Shown piece after piece: positions 34,304 to 46,340 of a DNA stretch of 64,000 nt. The translations under genes were made by a program, and so were the position numbers. Origin of the DNA: Microstegium vimineum (taxonomy: Eukaryota; Streptophyta; Magnoliopsida; Poales; Poaceae); the NCBI GenBank assembly GCA_022036555.1, contig CM039139.1, forward strand, positions 31,709,748 through 31,773,747, in the 5' to 3' direction. The notes beneath the pieces are model-generated. The model was not told the origin of the DNA and searched no databases. It saw only the letters and a list, made by a program, of their open reading frames with translations. Position 1 is the stretch's first letter; each line of letters starts with the position of its first letter.

Positions 34304-36422
34304 CAATGTGACTAGTATCTTGGGTTGATCGAGTTTGTGGACTAACTGTGGTGTGATTTAGGTTATGCAACATATCTCTTAGCTTGTGGTGCATAGGTTT
34401 AGAGCTTGGAGGTGGTGGTCAACGACATAGGTGAAGGTCAAGTAAGTCTGTGTCGATGGACTAGGAGCAATGAAGGACAAATGCTAGGCATGGACCGAGA
34501 GACAAGGAGGCCGGGTGACCTGCAGCCGTGGTAGCTAACCCTTAGGGACATCGACAAGTGCAAGTGTACATAGGAGTGACCATGTTAATCAAGTCGAGGA
34601 TGGTGGTGGCATGCGTGAGTTGTAGGGGATGCGTAGTATGGAGTATGCTACTTATAAGCGGCTTTGATTGTTTGGACTGCAAAAATTATTTGTGGGTTTA
34701 GGCTTCAAAACCTAGGTGTGTGGTTCCGATGAGAGTTGGAGGCAACACATGGCATCATAGTGAGGCTTGCATCGAGTAATATATATATCAAGTCTAGACA
34801 GTTCGAGTAATATATATATCAAGACTAGACAAACTAGCTCAACTTCATCAAGGATACATATCACTACTATACGTACACAGACAATATTTAGCAAACCTTC
34901 AAAACCGTTATTTAGGCATGGGTTATCTCAACCAGTTCCATGCATATGTCTCTAAAAGTAATCAATTAAGGATTTGCACGGGTGGCCTGGCCACCCATCA
35001 GCATTTATAAATTAATCTCTACATAAAAGATCGTCATGGATGTGAGCGTCAAGATGAGATTATATGTGGAGAATGTAGTTGAAGTATTATAAAGGGCTGT
35101 CTGAATCCTTTTATATGTTGAAGGAATTAAAATCTACTTGATAGACTATTAGCTATTTGGTTTGGAATTTGATATTCCATAACAATAATTTTCTCCATTA
35201 TATGGCTACCTCAAATTCATAGGGTGGAAGATGGAATTTGATTCTATAATCAGCATGCTATGTTTCTTCTCTATAACTATAATTTTCTCCTTTATATTTC
35301 TAACAATAGTACTCAAATATATTCCATATACAACTATATTAGTTTGTCTATACCTAAATTTTTAGATTGAATTCAATTTCAAGGATCCGAATGAGGTTGA
35401 GGCCTAAATGATGAATTGTAAATACATATTCTCTCTAGACTATGCTTTTTTATTATGTTTTAAATTATTTGCTTGGCGCATGATTCTCAACAAGAAATAA
35501 TTTATTGCAGCAACCGATGATGGTGATCGGTATAGGAAGAAGTTGCAAATGAAGCCATGGCCACAAGTCACATGCTAACACATGCCCTATGTGCAAGAGA
35601 AAGCAACCGCCTGCATGTACGGCACTTCCTCCACTAATTTAGACCCTGACATCTCTCCTAAAATCAGCGCTACTGTTTCTCTGATGTTTGTAAAATTATC
35701 CATATATATCGTCAATGAATTTCCATCGTCTTATCCATAAGTTTATTAATTTTATTTTCAGCAACAAGCTTTTAATTCAATTTTCTCTTTGCTGTATTTT
35801 CCTTGTTTATATTGTAAGGGTTGAAGGTCCTTTGGAACGAAGTAATTTTACATAAAAAGGTAAAATAAACACAGAAAAATATTATAGTTGCACATGCATA
35901 CCATGCAGATCATCAGCTAGCTGATCGATGGGGCGCATCGATGGGGCGCATGCAAGCAACCAACAAGTAACCGACTCTGAATTGCCAATTCAACTAACCC
36001 TGTACGACACACACACATTCTTCCTTTTTCTAGAACAATGAATGAACGCAATCATGCATCCATGGTTGTGTTTGACCATTCGTTGCCTTTAAATTGTAGC
36101 TAGATACTAGGTTCCTGCAAACGTACCTAACGCAACAGTGATAGATCACGGCTTTAAATTAATTTAATTTGATAGCTTGAATTACTTTCAGCTTGTTTGT
36201 TTTAGTTTATTCTCTATATTATAGAACATTATTCAATCAGCCGAAATCAACCAGGTTTTATATCAGTTGATTTGACTTATTTGGATGGCTATTTTGAGTT
36301 TTTCTTTTGGATGGACTTTGTGTAGTTCAACTGGTTAGAATCTTTGGGAAGAAGTTATACACATGTGAACTTGATGTGGATGCTCGTAATTTTCTGGATT
36401 TATTTTAGAATTTAACGGTGTT
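34304..36422. other. Intergenic DNA without recognised genes
   Basis: A short tandem repeat of about 30 bp (GAGTAATATATATATCAAG, twice) lies at 34774-34835. The rest is AT-rich and shows nothing on either strand. The final ATTAT (36423-36427) is the TSD of the following element. Confidence 0.55.
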
Positions 36423-36427
36423 ATTAT

Positions 36428-37585
36428 TGTCGGTGTTATGACCCGGGGGTCAAGACCACCAACGAGTAAATTTGTATATCGCGTGCTCCCTCTCTCAGAC
36501 GTGATGCAAGATGGACACAAGGTTTATCCTGGTTCGGGCAAAGAAGGCCCTACGTCCAGCGGGGGAGGATGACTTGTATTATCTCGCACCCAAAGCGTGC
36601 TCGTACAGGGGGGGTACAAGCAGTGTTACACGGAGTCGGCCTCCCGAGGGGTCGATCGAGCGGCTGTGTGTGTGGTGTGGTCTAGGGTCCTTGAGAACCA
36701 AGGTCCGATTGGAGTCCTCAAAGAGAAACCTGGAAAAAGAAGTCTCTGACGAGAGCCCCCCTTTCATCTACCTCGGCGTCCCCCTTTTATAGACCAAGGG
36801 GGAGACTCGAGGGTACAGGGTCCTAATAGTAGAAGTATGGGCGGCGCATCCACGGCACAGTGTTGGCGAAGAGACATCGAGCACTGTGGCGGCGTGGTCT
36901 TCCCGTCCTTCAGGCGTCCCCGGTCGTGGCATCAGTAGAAGTCCCGAAGCGGGACGGGGCAGATGGGACGTCTTCCGTACCGGAGTTGTTGAAGAGGAGG
37001 GGGTCGAGCCCTCGGTCGAGGGGGGGGGGTCGAGCCCCGCATGACTCTGTCACGTTCCCGAAGCCGTCGTCGCAGGTCGCACTGTTCACTTTCCGAGGGG
37101 TACTGTAGAAGTCCGTACTTGCGTAGTGGCGGCAGTGGCGGCACAGTCGTCGGGAGTCGGGGACTAGACGGGGAGTTGGCGGATTTGACAGTGGACGCAG
37201 GCGCCCATGTCGTCAGGTGGTTTTACTTTTACCCATGCCGGAGTGGTTGGGTCAATCGAGCCCTCGTCCGTCGACGGCGCTTGGAAGGTCGAGGCGTCGA
37301 CAGGTTGAGGGGGTCGAAGTCGAGGTAGAGGTCGGGGGGTCGTTCGTCCGACCCCTCGTCCGTCGTCGAGGTAGAGCCGGGGGGTCGTTCGTCCGACCCC
37401 TCGTCCGTCGTCGAGGTAGAGCCGGGGGGTCGGTGGCTGGTTTCCGCGGTCGGTGTAGCGGGGGCCCTCGATTGATGGGTCGTGTCTTACCGAACAGTAG
37501 GCTGATCCTTGCCTTAAAAATGGTTGCTATGTTTACCGTTAATTTATCGAAAGGTTTAGGGTACCCCTTACCTTCGTACCCGACA
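36428..37585 (-). repeat. 3' LTR of the Tat element
   Basis: It is 1158 bp. It contains about three copies of a unit of about 47 bp (GTCCGACCCCTCGTCCGTCG followed by TCGAGGTAGAGCCGGGG) at 37330-37440, and the TATA segment TTTATAGACC near 36785. It is nearly identical to the 5' LTR. Confidence 0.95.
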
Positions 37586-37803
37586 ATAGCCCCCGAGGCC
37601 CCAGAGGAGTGATTTAGAACTCCTCTGGGGGCTATGATACGCGTTTCTCGGGGGGAGCAAGAATTGTCCGGAGGGTTTATCCTTGGCCTGCAGGGTTAGT
37701 GAGAAATCCGATTCTCCGGGGGGGGGGGGTGCGCGCGAGCGCACCCCGCGGGGGTAGCCCCCGAGGCCCCAGAGGAGTGATTTCGAACTCCTCTGGGGGC
37801 TAA
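37586..37803. repeat. Two hairpins at the polypurine tract
   Basis: Two near-identical segments, 37586-37635 and 37754-37803, carry the inverted pair AGAGGAGT and ACTCCTCT with AGCCCCC and GGGGGCT outside. The first abuts the LTR, so on the minus strand its CCTCGGGGGCTAT serves as the polypurine tract. The second lies 168 bases further in. Confidence 0.75.
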
Positions 37804-37894
37804 AATACGTTATGTAGTGGGGTCTTTAAAGGATACCTGGAGACGCGGCACCCTGTCGAGGGGTCGATCCCGTTCCTTTTCCTGCAAAGAGAAG

Positions 37895-39030
37895 TGTTCG
37901 AGGGCGGCTGTCGAACCCTACCGAGGGCCAGCCTTCGCTCCCTCGAGCACCGCTGGAGTCAGAGCGCCCCGCCCGAGAGGTCGACTCTGCCTGCCAGGTT
38001 ACGAGTTTTCGACCCTCTTTCGTTGAGGGGTGCCGTGCGTAGTCGGGCCCTCGAGCCCTCGAATGGCTAGGCCTTCACTACCTCGTAGCGTCCTTCCCAC
38101 GGATCCTTTCGCTCAGATCGTGGGGTGAAGAGCATCGAGCTATCCTCGTTAGGACGACGAGCCCGAAGTCCTCGGTGAGCTGTTCTCGGGCATGAGTCCA
38201 TTAGAAATGGTGCCCTGTACGGGTAAAAATCCGAGTGAGAACTCGACCCCGTTCGATAGGGATCGACTAGCGGCCCGGAGGCGTTCTCATTTTAAGCAAG
38301 CCGTACGGCTCGCTAAGCACGACCATATGGACCACCAAGGTGCCAACCCCGTTCGATAGGAGTTGGTGGCTCGATGCCTCCCAGCGTAGGGATCCTTAGG
38401 TGTTCCTAGGTATGCCTCGGATATGTCCCAGGGAGTCTCGAGAGTTCGTTCTCGAGCCTCCGGGGACATCCCTGACTCGTGTACTCGAGGGCGGCTGTCG
38501 AACTCCGTTCGTGGAGCCAGCCTTCACTCCCTCAAGATTTGGGGGGGGACCGGAGTCCGATAACCATGGGTCCTTCCTGACCTCAGGTACTCGAGGGCGG
38601 CTATCGAACCCTATGTAAGGGCCAGCCTTCGCTTCCTCAAGATTTGACGGATGGTTCGTCATCCGACGCTATCCTCAGGAGGAGGAGTCCGACCTTGTGG
38701 ACCGCCGAGGGGAAAAGCAGGTGGCTGTTGTATTGAACTTGGGGACATACCTGTGTCGGAGCTCTCGAGGGAGGCTGTCGAACCCCCAGACGGGCCAGCC
38801 TTTATCCCTTCGAGGCCATGTATGATCTGCAGTTGACGACCCGACGCCCTTATCAGGCCTCGAGTACTCGAGGGGGCTATCGAGCCCGTTCGTAGGCCGG
38901 CCTTTGTCCCCTCGAGATTTTGGGGGCGGACCGAGGTCCTAACCCGAGGTCATTTCTGGCCTCGGGCACTCGAGGGTAGCTGTCGAACCCTCTTTCGAGG
39001 GCCAGCTCTTGCTGCCTCAAGATTCCTTAC
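37895..39030 (+). repeat. Six dispersed modules of about 60 bp in the 3' region
   Basis: Copies at about 37897, 38486, 38590, 38762, 38868 and 38968 share ACTCGAGGGCGGCTGTCGAA, then a GCCAGCCTTCGCTCCCTC segment and CGAGATTT. Both halves contain CTCGAG-type palindromes. The spacing is irregular (about 80-590 bp). They lie between the LTR and the antisense gene promoter. The function is unknown. Confidence 0.7.
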
Positions 39031-39234
39031 CCTCGAAGGCGACGTTTCCGTCCGCGCGCCTTTTTAGGCGGTGTCCGTTCGGCGCAACAGTGCGGTTACA
39101 GCGTGGAGTGCGGCGCGGAACCCGATGATGGGACGTTACGCATTATCCTGGAGGGAATACGAGGAAGGAAGTACAGGCGAATTAAATGCGGAGATTCTCT
39201 CGCCTGTGCCGGATCCGTCCGTTGGCCTCCCGCG

Positions 39235-39242
39235 TATAAATA
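39235..39242 (+). promoter_or_regulatory. TATA box of the antisense gene
   Basis: TATAAATA in CCCGCGTATAAATAGTG lies 177 bases before the start codon at 39419, inside the retrotransposon and facing opposite to gag-pol. A C/T-rich stretch (CCTCGCCTTCTTCTCTCCGCC) downstream fits a plant core promoter. Confidence 0.7.
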
Positions 39243-39418
39243 GTGAGGGCGAGGTATCCGGTGCCCTTTACGCGCACTTGCCTTCCCCGCCTCCTCGCCT
39301 TCTTCTCTCCGCCTCTGCCTTAGGCGTCCCGCGAGCAGGAAATTTGCGCGAGTGAGAGAGAAAGAGAAAGATAGGGAACGTACCTTCCGCCTCCAAACCC
39401 GAGCAACCCACCGTTCCC

Positions 39419-42400
39419 ATGGCCACTTTCCAGCTCTTCGGCGCCGGCGCCTGGCCTCGTTCCTCGGTCCGTCAGTCGTACCTGGAGGGGTTAATGGAGA
39501 GCGGGCTTCTCCGGCCCGTCACCTCGACGGAGAGGCCGGAGTGGATAGCTCCGCCGCCGGACCACGCCGAGCCCAACCCGCCGGAGGGGTACGTGGTGTC
39601 GCTCGAGGCCTTCCACCGGGCGGGACTGGGGGTTCCACCCAGCCGCTTCCTGCGCGCGCTCCTCCACCACTACGAAGTGGAGCTCCAGCACCTCACTCCT
39701 AACGGCGTCAGCCAGGCGACGGTCTTCGCCGCGGTGTGCGAGGGCTATCTGGGGGTCGAGCCCCATTGGGATCTGTGGCTCCACATCTTCAAGGCCAACC
39801 TCTTCACCACCTCGGTCAGCAAGGGCGTCCGTCGGGAGGTCAGGGCCGGAGGCTGCAGCATCTACGCCAGGCGGCCTGAGCTCTGGCTCTCTGCGAACCC
39901 ATCCTCGAGCCATTCCGGGTGGCATTCAGGATGGTTCTACCTGAGGAACGACGACGGTCTGCTCCCAGCGTACACCGGGAGGACACTCAACGCCGAGCCC
40001 GAGCGCTGGAGGTACGGCGTTTCGACGGACAAGCAAAAACACCTCAAGGCTTGCTGGACGCGCTCAGGCGTCTGAAGGAGAAGGGCCATACCGCGGAGAT
40101 CGCTGCATCAACGTTCCACCGACGGGGGTTTCTGCCGCTGATGGCTCGACCCCTCCGTCTCGACGAGATGGCTCCGGGGGTCGATTTGTCGGGGTGCCGC
40201 TTCGTCGAGGAGGAGTTGACCCCAGACCGCGTGGCCAGCCGCGTCCGCCGCTTTTTCGCGGGGGGTTCGCCCTCAAGGATGTCGCGAAGGTCCCCATGAA
40301 GCCGGACGAGGGCTTCTACGAGCTGGTAAGATCCCTCCTTTTACTTTAAGTCCTCGCGCCCGCCCCTTCTGTCCTTTCTGCTTGTTCTCTGACCACCTTG
40401 CGTCCCGCAGGGGAATGTGTCCTACAAGCGCTCGCTTCCGCCGGTGCCGGAGGACCGGGCCACGAGGGATGCGAACCGCATCCGCGCGGAGAAGCAGAAG
40501 GCCGACAAGGACAAGAAGAAGGAGAGGAAGACCAAGAAGGCTCTAGAGAAAGAGCAGAGGAAGCAGCGTCGGGCCCAACAGAGGCGGTTGGGCCTCGATG
40601 AGGAGCTGTCGCCCTCGGAGGAGGAGGACGAGGAGGAGGATGAGGAAGACGAGGAGGAGGAGGGCGAGGAGACGGCGCCTGAGCAGGCGGCCGCTGCTAC
40701 CGGTGGGGAGGGGGGTCGACCTCGAAGTTGGCCCCTCCTGTTGAAGTTGGGCCACGGGCGGAGCGCCCCGTGGCCTCGCAAGAAGTCGCGCCGCGGCGGA
40801 CGCGGTCGCAGACGCCGCGGCCCTCGTCGGGGGGTCGATCGAGCGAGCCCCCGACGCCCGCTGCGTCGACCGCCCGGGTGCCGGGCTCGCCGGCGCAGGC
40901 GGAGACCGGCAAGAGGGCGAGGGCGGCGTCGCCGTCGAAGAGTCGATCGAGCGAGCCCCCGAAGCCCACCGCGTCGAGCGCGCGGGCATCGGACCCGTCG
41001 GCGCGGGTGGGGGCCAGCAAGAAGCCGACGGTGGCGCCGCCGGCCCCTGCCCAGGAGAAGGTGGCGAGTGCCGCCTCGACCCCCGCCTCCCAGGCAGTGG
41101 CATCCCAGAGCTCGACCAGCCCGGCGAGCGCCGAGCCGAAGCGTCGGGCTCCGAGAGGGTAAGTCGAGTTCGTAGTTGTTGTGCGTTTTTCCTTTTTTCG
41201 TCGGTGAAGACTCGTGCTTATTATCGCGCACGTGCTCCTTTTTCAGGTCGAAGCGCCGGCTGGGGTTGCGCTCCCCTCCCCTGCTAAGAAGCTAAAGACG
41301 GGGGCTGTGGTGCAAGCCGCCGTCGAGGTTGGTCCGGCAGCCCCGCCCCCTTCGACGGTCGCCCCTGAGGCGGCACCGGCAGCCACGACCCCGGAGGTGG
41401 CGGCGCGGGGGGAGGCACAGGGGGCCTCGGGGCCTACCCAAACGGCGGAGGAGGCGGACCCGCCGGCGGTGGTAGCCGTCGAAGCGACGGTCGCGGAGCC
41501 TGCGCGGCCTTCGGAGGGGGTCGCGTCCGGCGCCCCGGGGGCGTGGAGCTCCTACCGACAGCGGGCGGGGCCCAGGAGGTGGAGGTGGTCGAGGCCCAGG
41601 CTCCTGCGAACGAGCGGGAGGCCCCGGCTCACCCGGCGCCGGGGCGCTGGCCCGAGGGTCTGGCGGCGCTGGAGGCTCGACTCCAGGTCGAGCGCGTCGA
41701 GGGACCGTCCGCGCCGGCTCAGGGCGGGATGCTGATGGAGTCCACCCCCGCCCAAGTGGACGAGATGGTGGCCGAGTTGGTGGACCCGGCGGATCTGGCC
41801 GTCGTCTCGGCTCCTCGGGCGGAGCCGGAGGTGGCTCGGCCTCCCCTCGAGGTTGGGGGGCCGCTGTCCAAAGGTAAGTCGCACTTCGATTTGCTTGAGA
41901 CGCAGTGGATTCGCTCTGCTGGGTATTAACCTTTCGGAGTCCTTCATCGCGCAGGGCCGTCGACGTCCTCGCGAGGTGGCGCCGAGGAGGAAGCCTCGCC
42001 CCTCTCCGATTACCAAGGAGGGGGGGACCTGCGCATTGGCGTCACCGGGCCGATGGAGGAGAGGATCGCTGCCCGCAGCGCGGCCTGGGGCCAGGAGGTT
42101 CTCGAGGTGGCGGACCCTCGAGACCCCGAGCGGGTCTTCCTCATGTTCGACGATCAATCCGAGCTCCGACGGTGGGAGAACGTCGAGGAGTATCGGGCGT
42201 TGTTTGAACGCTCGGTACGTCGCGCTGCGGAGGTCGCCGCCGGGGATATACGCGAGGGAATGGAGGTACCTTAGATTGTACTTTGAACTGCCTGGTTGCC
42301 GTTTGCTGACGATCTTCGTCTCTATCCTTGTCAGTCGCTGCGGGTGAGGTCGTACGAGAAATCCCAGTACATTCTCCGGGTACAGGGGCAGCTCTCGACC

Positions 42401-43432
42401 CTCCACGCCTCTCTGGAGAAGGCGAGGGATGAGGCCGCTCGTGCGAAGGCGGAGGCGGCGACTATCCAGAAGGATGCCGAGTCGAGGGTCGCCTACGCGA
42501 GGGCCGGCTACGAGGCTGTCCAGAAGGAAGCCCGGGAGGCCTTGTCGTCGGCGCAGGCGAAGCTCGATGATGCCCTTCGGTCGACCATCGCCGTTGGGCA
42601 GGAGCGGGATGCCGCCGTCGAGGCCCAGCGCAAGGCCACGGAGGAGGCCACCCGGCTGAGGGGAGACCTCGACGCCCTCTCCCGCGAGCGCGACGCTCTG
42701 GCCGCCTCGGAGGAGAAGGCTCGGACCCGCGCGACCTCCTTGGGCATGGTGGCGATGAAGCAGAAGGAGGCCCTCGGGGAGGCATACAAGACCATCGAGG
42801 GTCTCGAGGCCCAAGTCAGGGACCAGTCCTCTGATTTTGACGCCGTCCGCCATCAGCTCGAGGAGGCCGAGCAGGCCTACTCCGCCTTGGATGTGCAGGC
42901 CCAAGGTGAGTGTTTCGGGTATTTGCGGGGTCTGTCCTGTCTCGACCCTTTTTCTGCTTTCGGGTTTTGATCGTTATGTGCTTGTTTCGGCAGAGCTTGC
43001 GGAGGAGAACGCCCGCGCCCAAAAGGACCTGGACAATCTTCAGGGCCTGCTGAGCACCGAGGTGAACCTCAACGCGTCGCTCTCGGCCGCCATCAACACC
43101 TTCTGCGACGACCTCTCGGTCAAGCCGGAGCCGGAACTCGAGGGGGACACTCGGGGGGAATCCCTGCTGCGCCGCTTCTACGCCATGACGCGGGGGTGAC
43201 GGAGAACGTCCGAGCCGCCCTGCATGTGGGGGTGAAGCGGGCCCTCGCGGTCATCAACTCCTTCTACGACGTGGATCTCAACCTCGTTGTCGACGGGTTC
43301 GCCACCGACCCGGATCTGACCGAGGAGCAGAACGACGCGAGGTGTCAGGAGCTGATGGACCACGCGGAGGTGCCCGGAGGCCAGCTGGCGAAACTCTTCG
43401 AGCCCGACGTGATCCCCTCGGCGGATGAGTAG
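39419..43432 (+). pseudogene. Spliced antisense gene of the Tat element (PF04195-like)
   Basis: Six exons: 39419-40325, 40411-41158, 41247-41873, 41955-42265, 42335-42905 and 42994-43432. The five introns are 69-88 bp, all GT-AG. The N-terminal 200 residues (GLLRPVTSTERPEW, WDLWLHIFKANLF and GWFYLRNDDGLLPAY) match the 'putative gypsy type transposon' family. A Lys-rich and then Glu-rich tract follows (about 40480-40670), then Ala/Pro-rich linkers and a long Ala/Glu/Arg coiled coil in exon 5. The C-terminal helical domain contains NTFCDDLSV and FYDVDLNLVVDGFA. Extra ORFs on this strand are known in Tat elements; their role is unknown. Frame changes occur near 40050, 40262, 40700, 41535 and 43185, mostly in G or C runs, so this copy is broken or the assembly has indel errors there. 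Confidence 0.8.
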
Positions 43433-43594
43433 TCGTTGGGAGATGTCGACGGGTGGTCGCGGGCCTGCGAGCCATATCTGGACAAAAAGGTCCTTGTAAT
43501 AGTTAGGCCTTTGTACCGATACAATGCCAAGCCCCCGAGGGCTTTTGTATATAATGCGTTTTGGTCGATGTGCACAGAGTTAATTTCATGTTTT

Positions 43595-44288
43595 CGAGCT
43601 TTCCCTGCTTTTCTTTGCCTGGGTCGACGCCTGTGAACTAAGTGTTCGACGCACGCTCTTATCCTTGGAAGGGGTGGCGAGTAAGGATACAATAGCCCCG
43701 GGGCGTAGGTGAGTCCCTGACTCGGCGGCACCCTCGACCCCTAGGGAACTCGAGGCGTTTTTACTTAGTTCAGAAGCGTACTAGAGGGAAAGAACGAGAG
43801 GGAGAGTCGAGTTTCGAAAAAACGTTCGAGTTTTTCGGAGACCTAGGAGGGGGGTGCCCCCCCTGTTAGCCCCCGAGGGAGGCTCGACTTTGCTGAGGCA
43901 AAGTCGAGGCTACCTTAGTGCTGCGGATAGGTTGTCTCGTTACTTCTACTTCTCGGGCTCTCCCTGCTTTTCTTTGCCTGAGTCGACGCTCGTGAACTTA
44001 AGTATTCGACGCACGCTCTTATCCCGGGAAGGGGGGTGGCGAGTAGGGATACCGTAGCCCTGGGGTGTAGGTGAGTCCCTGACTCGACGACACCCTCGAC
44101 CCTTAGGGGGTTCGAGGCGCCTTTACCTAGTTATGAAGCGTGCTCGAGGCGAAGAATGAGAGGGGGTCGAGTTTCAAGAAAAAGCGTACGGGTTTTTTTT
44201 TTCGGGGCTTAGGAGGGGGGTGCCCTTCTGCCAGCCCCCGAGGGGAGCTCGACTTTGTCCGGGCAAAGTCGAGGCTACCTTCGGGCTA
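43595..44288 (+). repeat. Tandem duplication (period about 358 bp) beyond the antisense gene
   Basis: Units 43595-43925 and 43953-44288 share CCCTGCTTTTCTTTGCCTG, TTCGACGCACGCTCTTATCC, GTAGGTGAGTCCCTGACTCG and AGCCCCCGAGG. Each ends with an inverted pair around CTCGACTTTG and CAAAGTCGAG. The units lie between the ends of integrase and the antisense gene, where convergent transcripts would terminate. Confidence 0.8.
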
Positions 44289-44373
44289 CGAACGGACGTG
44301 AAAGTGTTTCGAGCACATTTTATTCATTCGAAAATTTGTACTTAAATGCGAAAATGTACAAGGCCCTGGGGCC

Positions 44374-45807
44374 TCAGGGATAGAAGCGACGTAGCTGTTC
44401 GATGTTCCACGCGTTGGTGAAGAGCTCTCCCTTCTCGTTCTTCAGTTTGTAAGTGTCGGGCTTCAGCACCTCTGCCACGATGAAGGGTCCCTCCCAAGGT
44501 GGTGTCAGCTTGTGACGCCCCTTGCTGCTCTGTCGACGGCGCAGAACGAGGTCGCCGACGTTGAGGTCCCTTTTGCGCACGTTCTTGTCGTGGTAGCGTC
44601 GTAGCGTCTGCTGGTACCGGGCCGACTTGAACAGGGCCATGTCACGAGCTTCCTCGAGCTGGTCGAGGGAGTCCTCTCGGGCTACTGTGTTGGCCTGCTC
44701 GCTGTAAGCTTTCAGTCGAGGGGACCCGTACTCGAGGTCGGTGGGGAGGACGGCCTCGGACCCATAGACCAAGAAGAACGGGGAGAACCCCGTAGCTCGA
44801 CTCGGTGTCGTTCGGAGACTCCATAGCACAGCGGGCAGCTCTTCGACCCATCTCTTTCCATGTCTGTTCAGCCGGTCGAAGATCCTTGGCTTGAGGCCCT
44901 GCAAAACCATGCCGTTGGCACGCTCAACCTGACCGTTAGTTCGAGGGTGGGCAACTGCAGACCAATTCACCCTGATGTGGTGATCGTCATAGAAGTCCAG
45001 GAACTTTTGGCCGGTGAATTGCGTGCCATTGTCGGTAATGATGACGTTGGGGACCCCAAAGCGGTGGATGATGTCGGTGAAGAATAGCACGGCTTGCCGA
45101 GACTGGATGTTGGCGATGGGCCGAGCCTCGATCCACTTCGAGAACTTGTCGACAGCCACGAGAAGGTGAGTGTGCCCACCCTTGGTTCTTTTCAGGGGAC
45201 CGACCATGTCGAGCCCCCATACTGCGAACGGCCAAGTTATGGGTATCATCTGAAGAGCTTGGGCGGGTAGGTGAGTCTGCCTGGCGTAGAATTGGCATCC
45301 CCGGCAGGATCGGACGAGTTTGGTGGCGTCGTTGACTGCCGTGGGCCAGTAGAAGCCCTGTCGAAAGGCACTTCCTACCAGGGTTCTCGGCGCCGCGTGG
45401 TGGCCGCAAGCCCCCGAGTGTAGGTCCCTCAGCAGTGCCCTCCCTTCCTCGAGGGTGAGGCAGCGTTGGAGCACACCCGACGGGCTGCGTCGATATAGCT
45501 CGCGGCTGTCCCCGTACAGGACGTAGGTTTTGGCACGTCGAGCTACTCGACGAGCTTCCGTGCGGTCTTCCGGGAGTTCGCCTCGCGTCAGGTATTCGAG
45601 GTAAGGCGCGCGCCAATCCGTCGGAGGGTTTGGCACTGTGACGGCCTTGTCGATCTCCATGACCTCTCCCCCGCCCGAGGGGGGATCGGTCGAGGGGGTG
45701 GGTCGACCCCTTGCTCGAGAGCGGGAGCCCCCGAGCCTAGGTCGACGGACGGTGTGGACAGATCCCTCGAGAAGGCGTCGGGGGGACCGTCCCTCGAGTA
45801 GACGCAA
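44374..45807 (-). pseudogene. pol: Integrase of the Tat element
   Basis: The frame is open for 477 codons, with recognisable integrase sequence from about 45660. An N-terminal His/Cys zinc-binding region (LHSGACGHH and CRGCQFYA) is followed by the D,D,E core: GLDMVGPL, IITDNGTQF and NGQVERANG. The C-terminal part has PWEGPFIVAEV, like the GPF/Y module. No chromodomain is seen. The frame differs from that of the RNase H upstream, so the polyprotein is interrupted near 45800. Confidence 0.9.
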
Positions 45808-46306
45808 TTTTGGCCAGCTCGTCGGCAGCCTCGTTGTACCGACGGGCTACGTGGTTGAGCTCGAGGCCATAGAACTTTTCCTCGAGCTTTCGAACCTCCT
45901 TGCAGTAGGCTTCCATCTTAGGATCGTGGCAGCTCGAGTCTTTCATTACTTGGTCGATCACCAACTGAGAGTCCCCTCGCACGTCGAGGCGTCGGGCCCC
46001 GAGCTCGATGGCGATGCGCAGGCCGTTGACGAGGGCCTCGTACTCGGCGACGTTGTTGGAGGCGGGGAAGTGGAGGCGGATGACATATCGCATATGGACC
46101 CCTGAGGGTGATACGAATAGCAATCCTGCGCCTGCTCCCGCCTTCATCAGTGATCCGTCGAAGTACATGACCCAGAGCTCGCTCTGCACCTGCGCCGGGG
46201 TAGTTGGGTGTCGGTCCATTCGGCGACGAAATCTGCCAGTACCTGAGACTTGATAGCCTTCCGAGGGGCGTAGGAGAGGGTCTCCCGCATGAGCTCGGCG
46301 GACCAC
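45737..46306 (-). pseudogene. pol: Archaeal-type RNase H domain of the Tat element
   Basis: Motifs in order are VMYFDGSLMKAGAGAG (first Asp), NNVAEYEALVNGL (Glu), DVRGDSQLVIDQV (Asp) and YNEAADELAKIA (Asp). Tat elements are known to carry this second RNase H in addition to the one attached to RT. It is in a different frame from the RT segment upstream; the path between 46350 and 46200 needs two frame changes. Confidence 0.85.
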
Positions 46307-46340
46307 TTGGCGATCCTTCCCGATGCCTCCCGGTTCTGGA

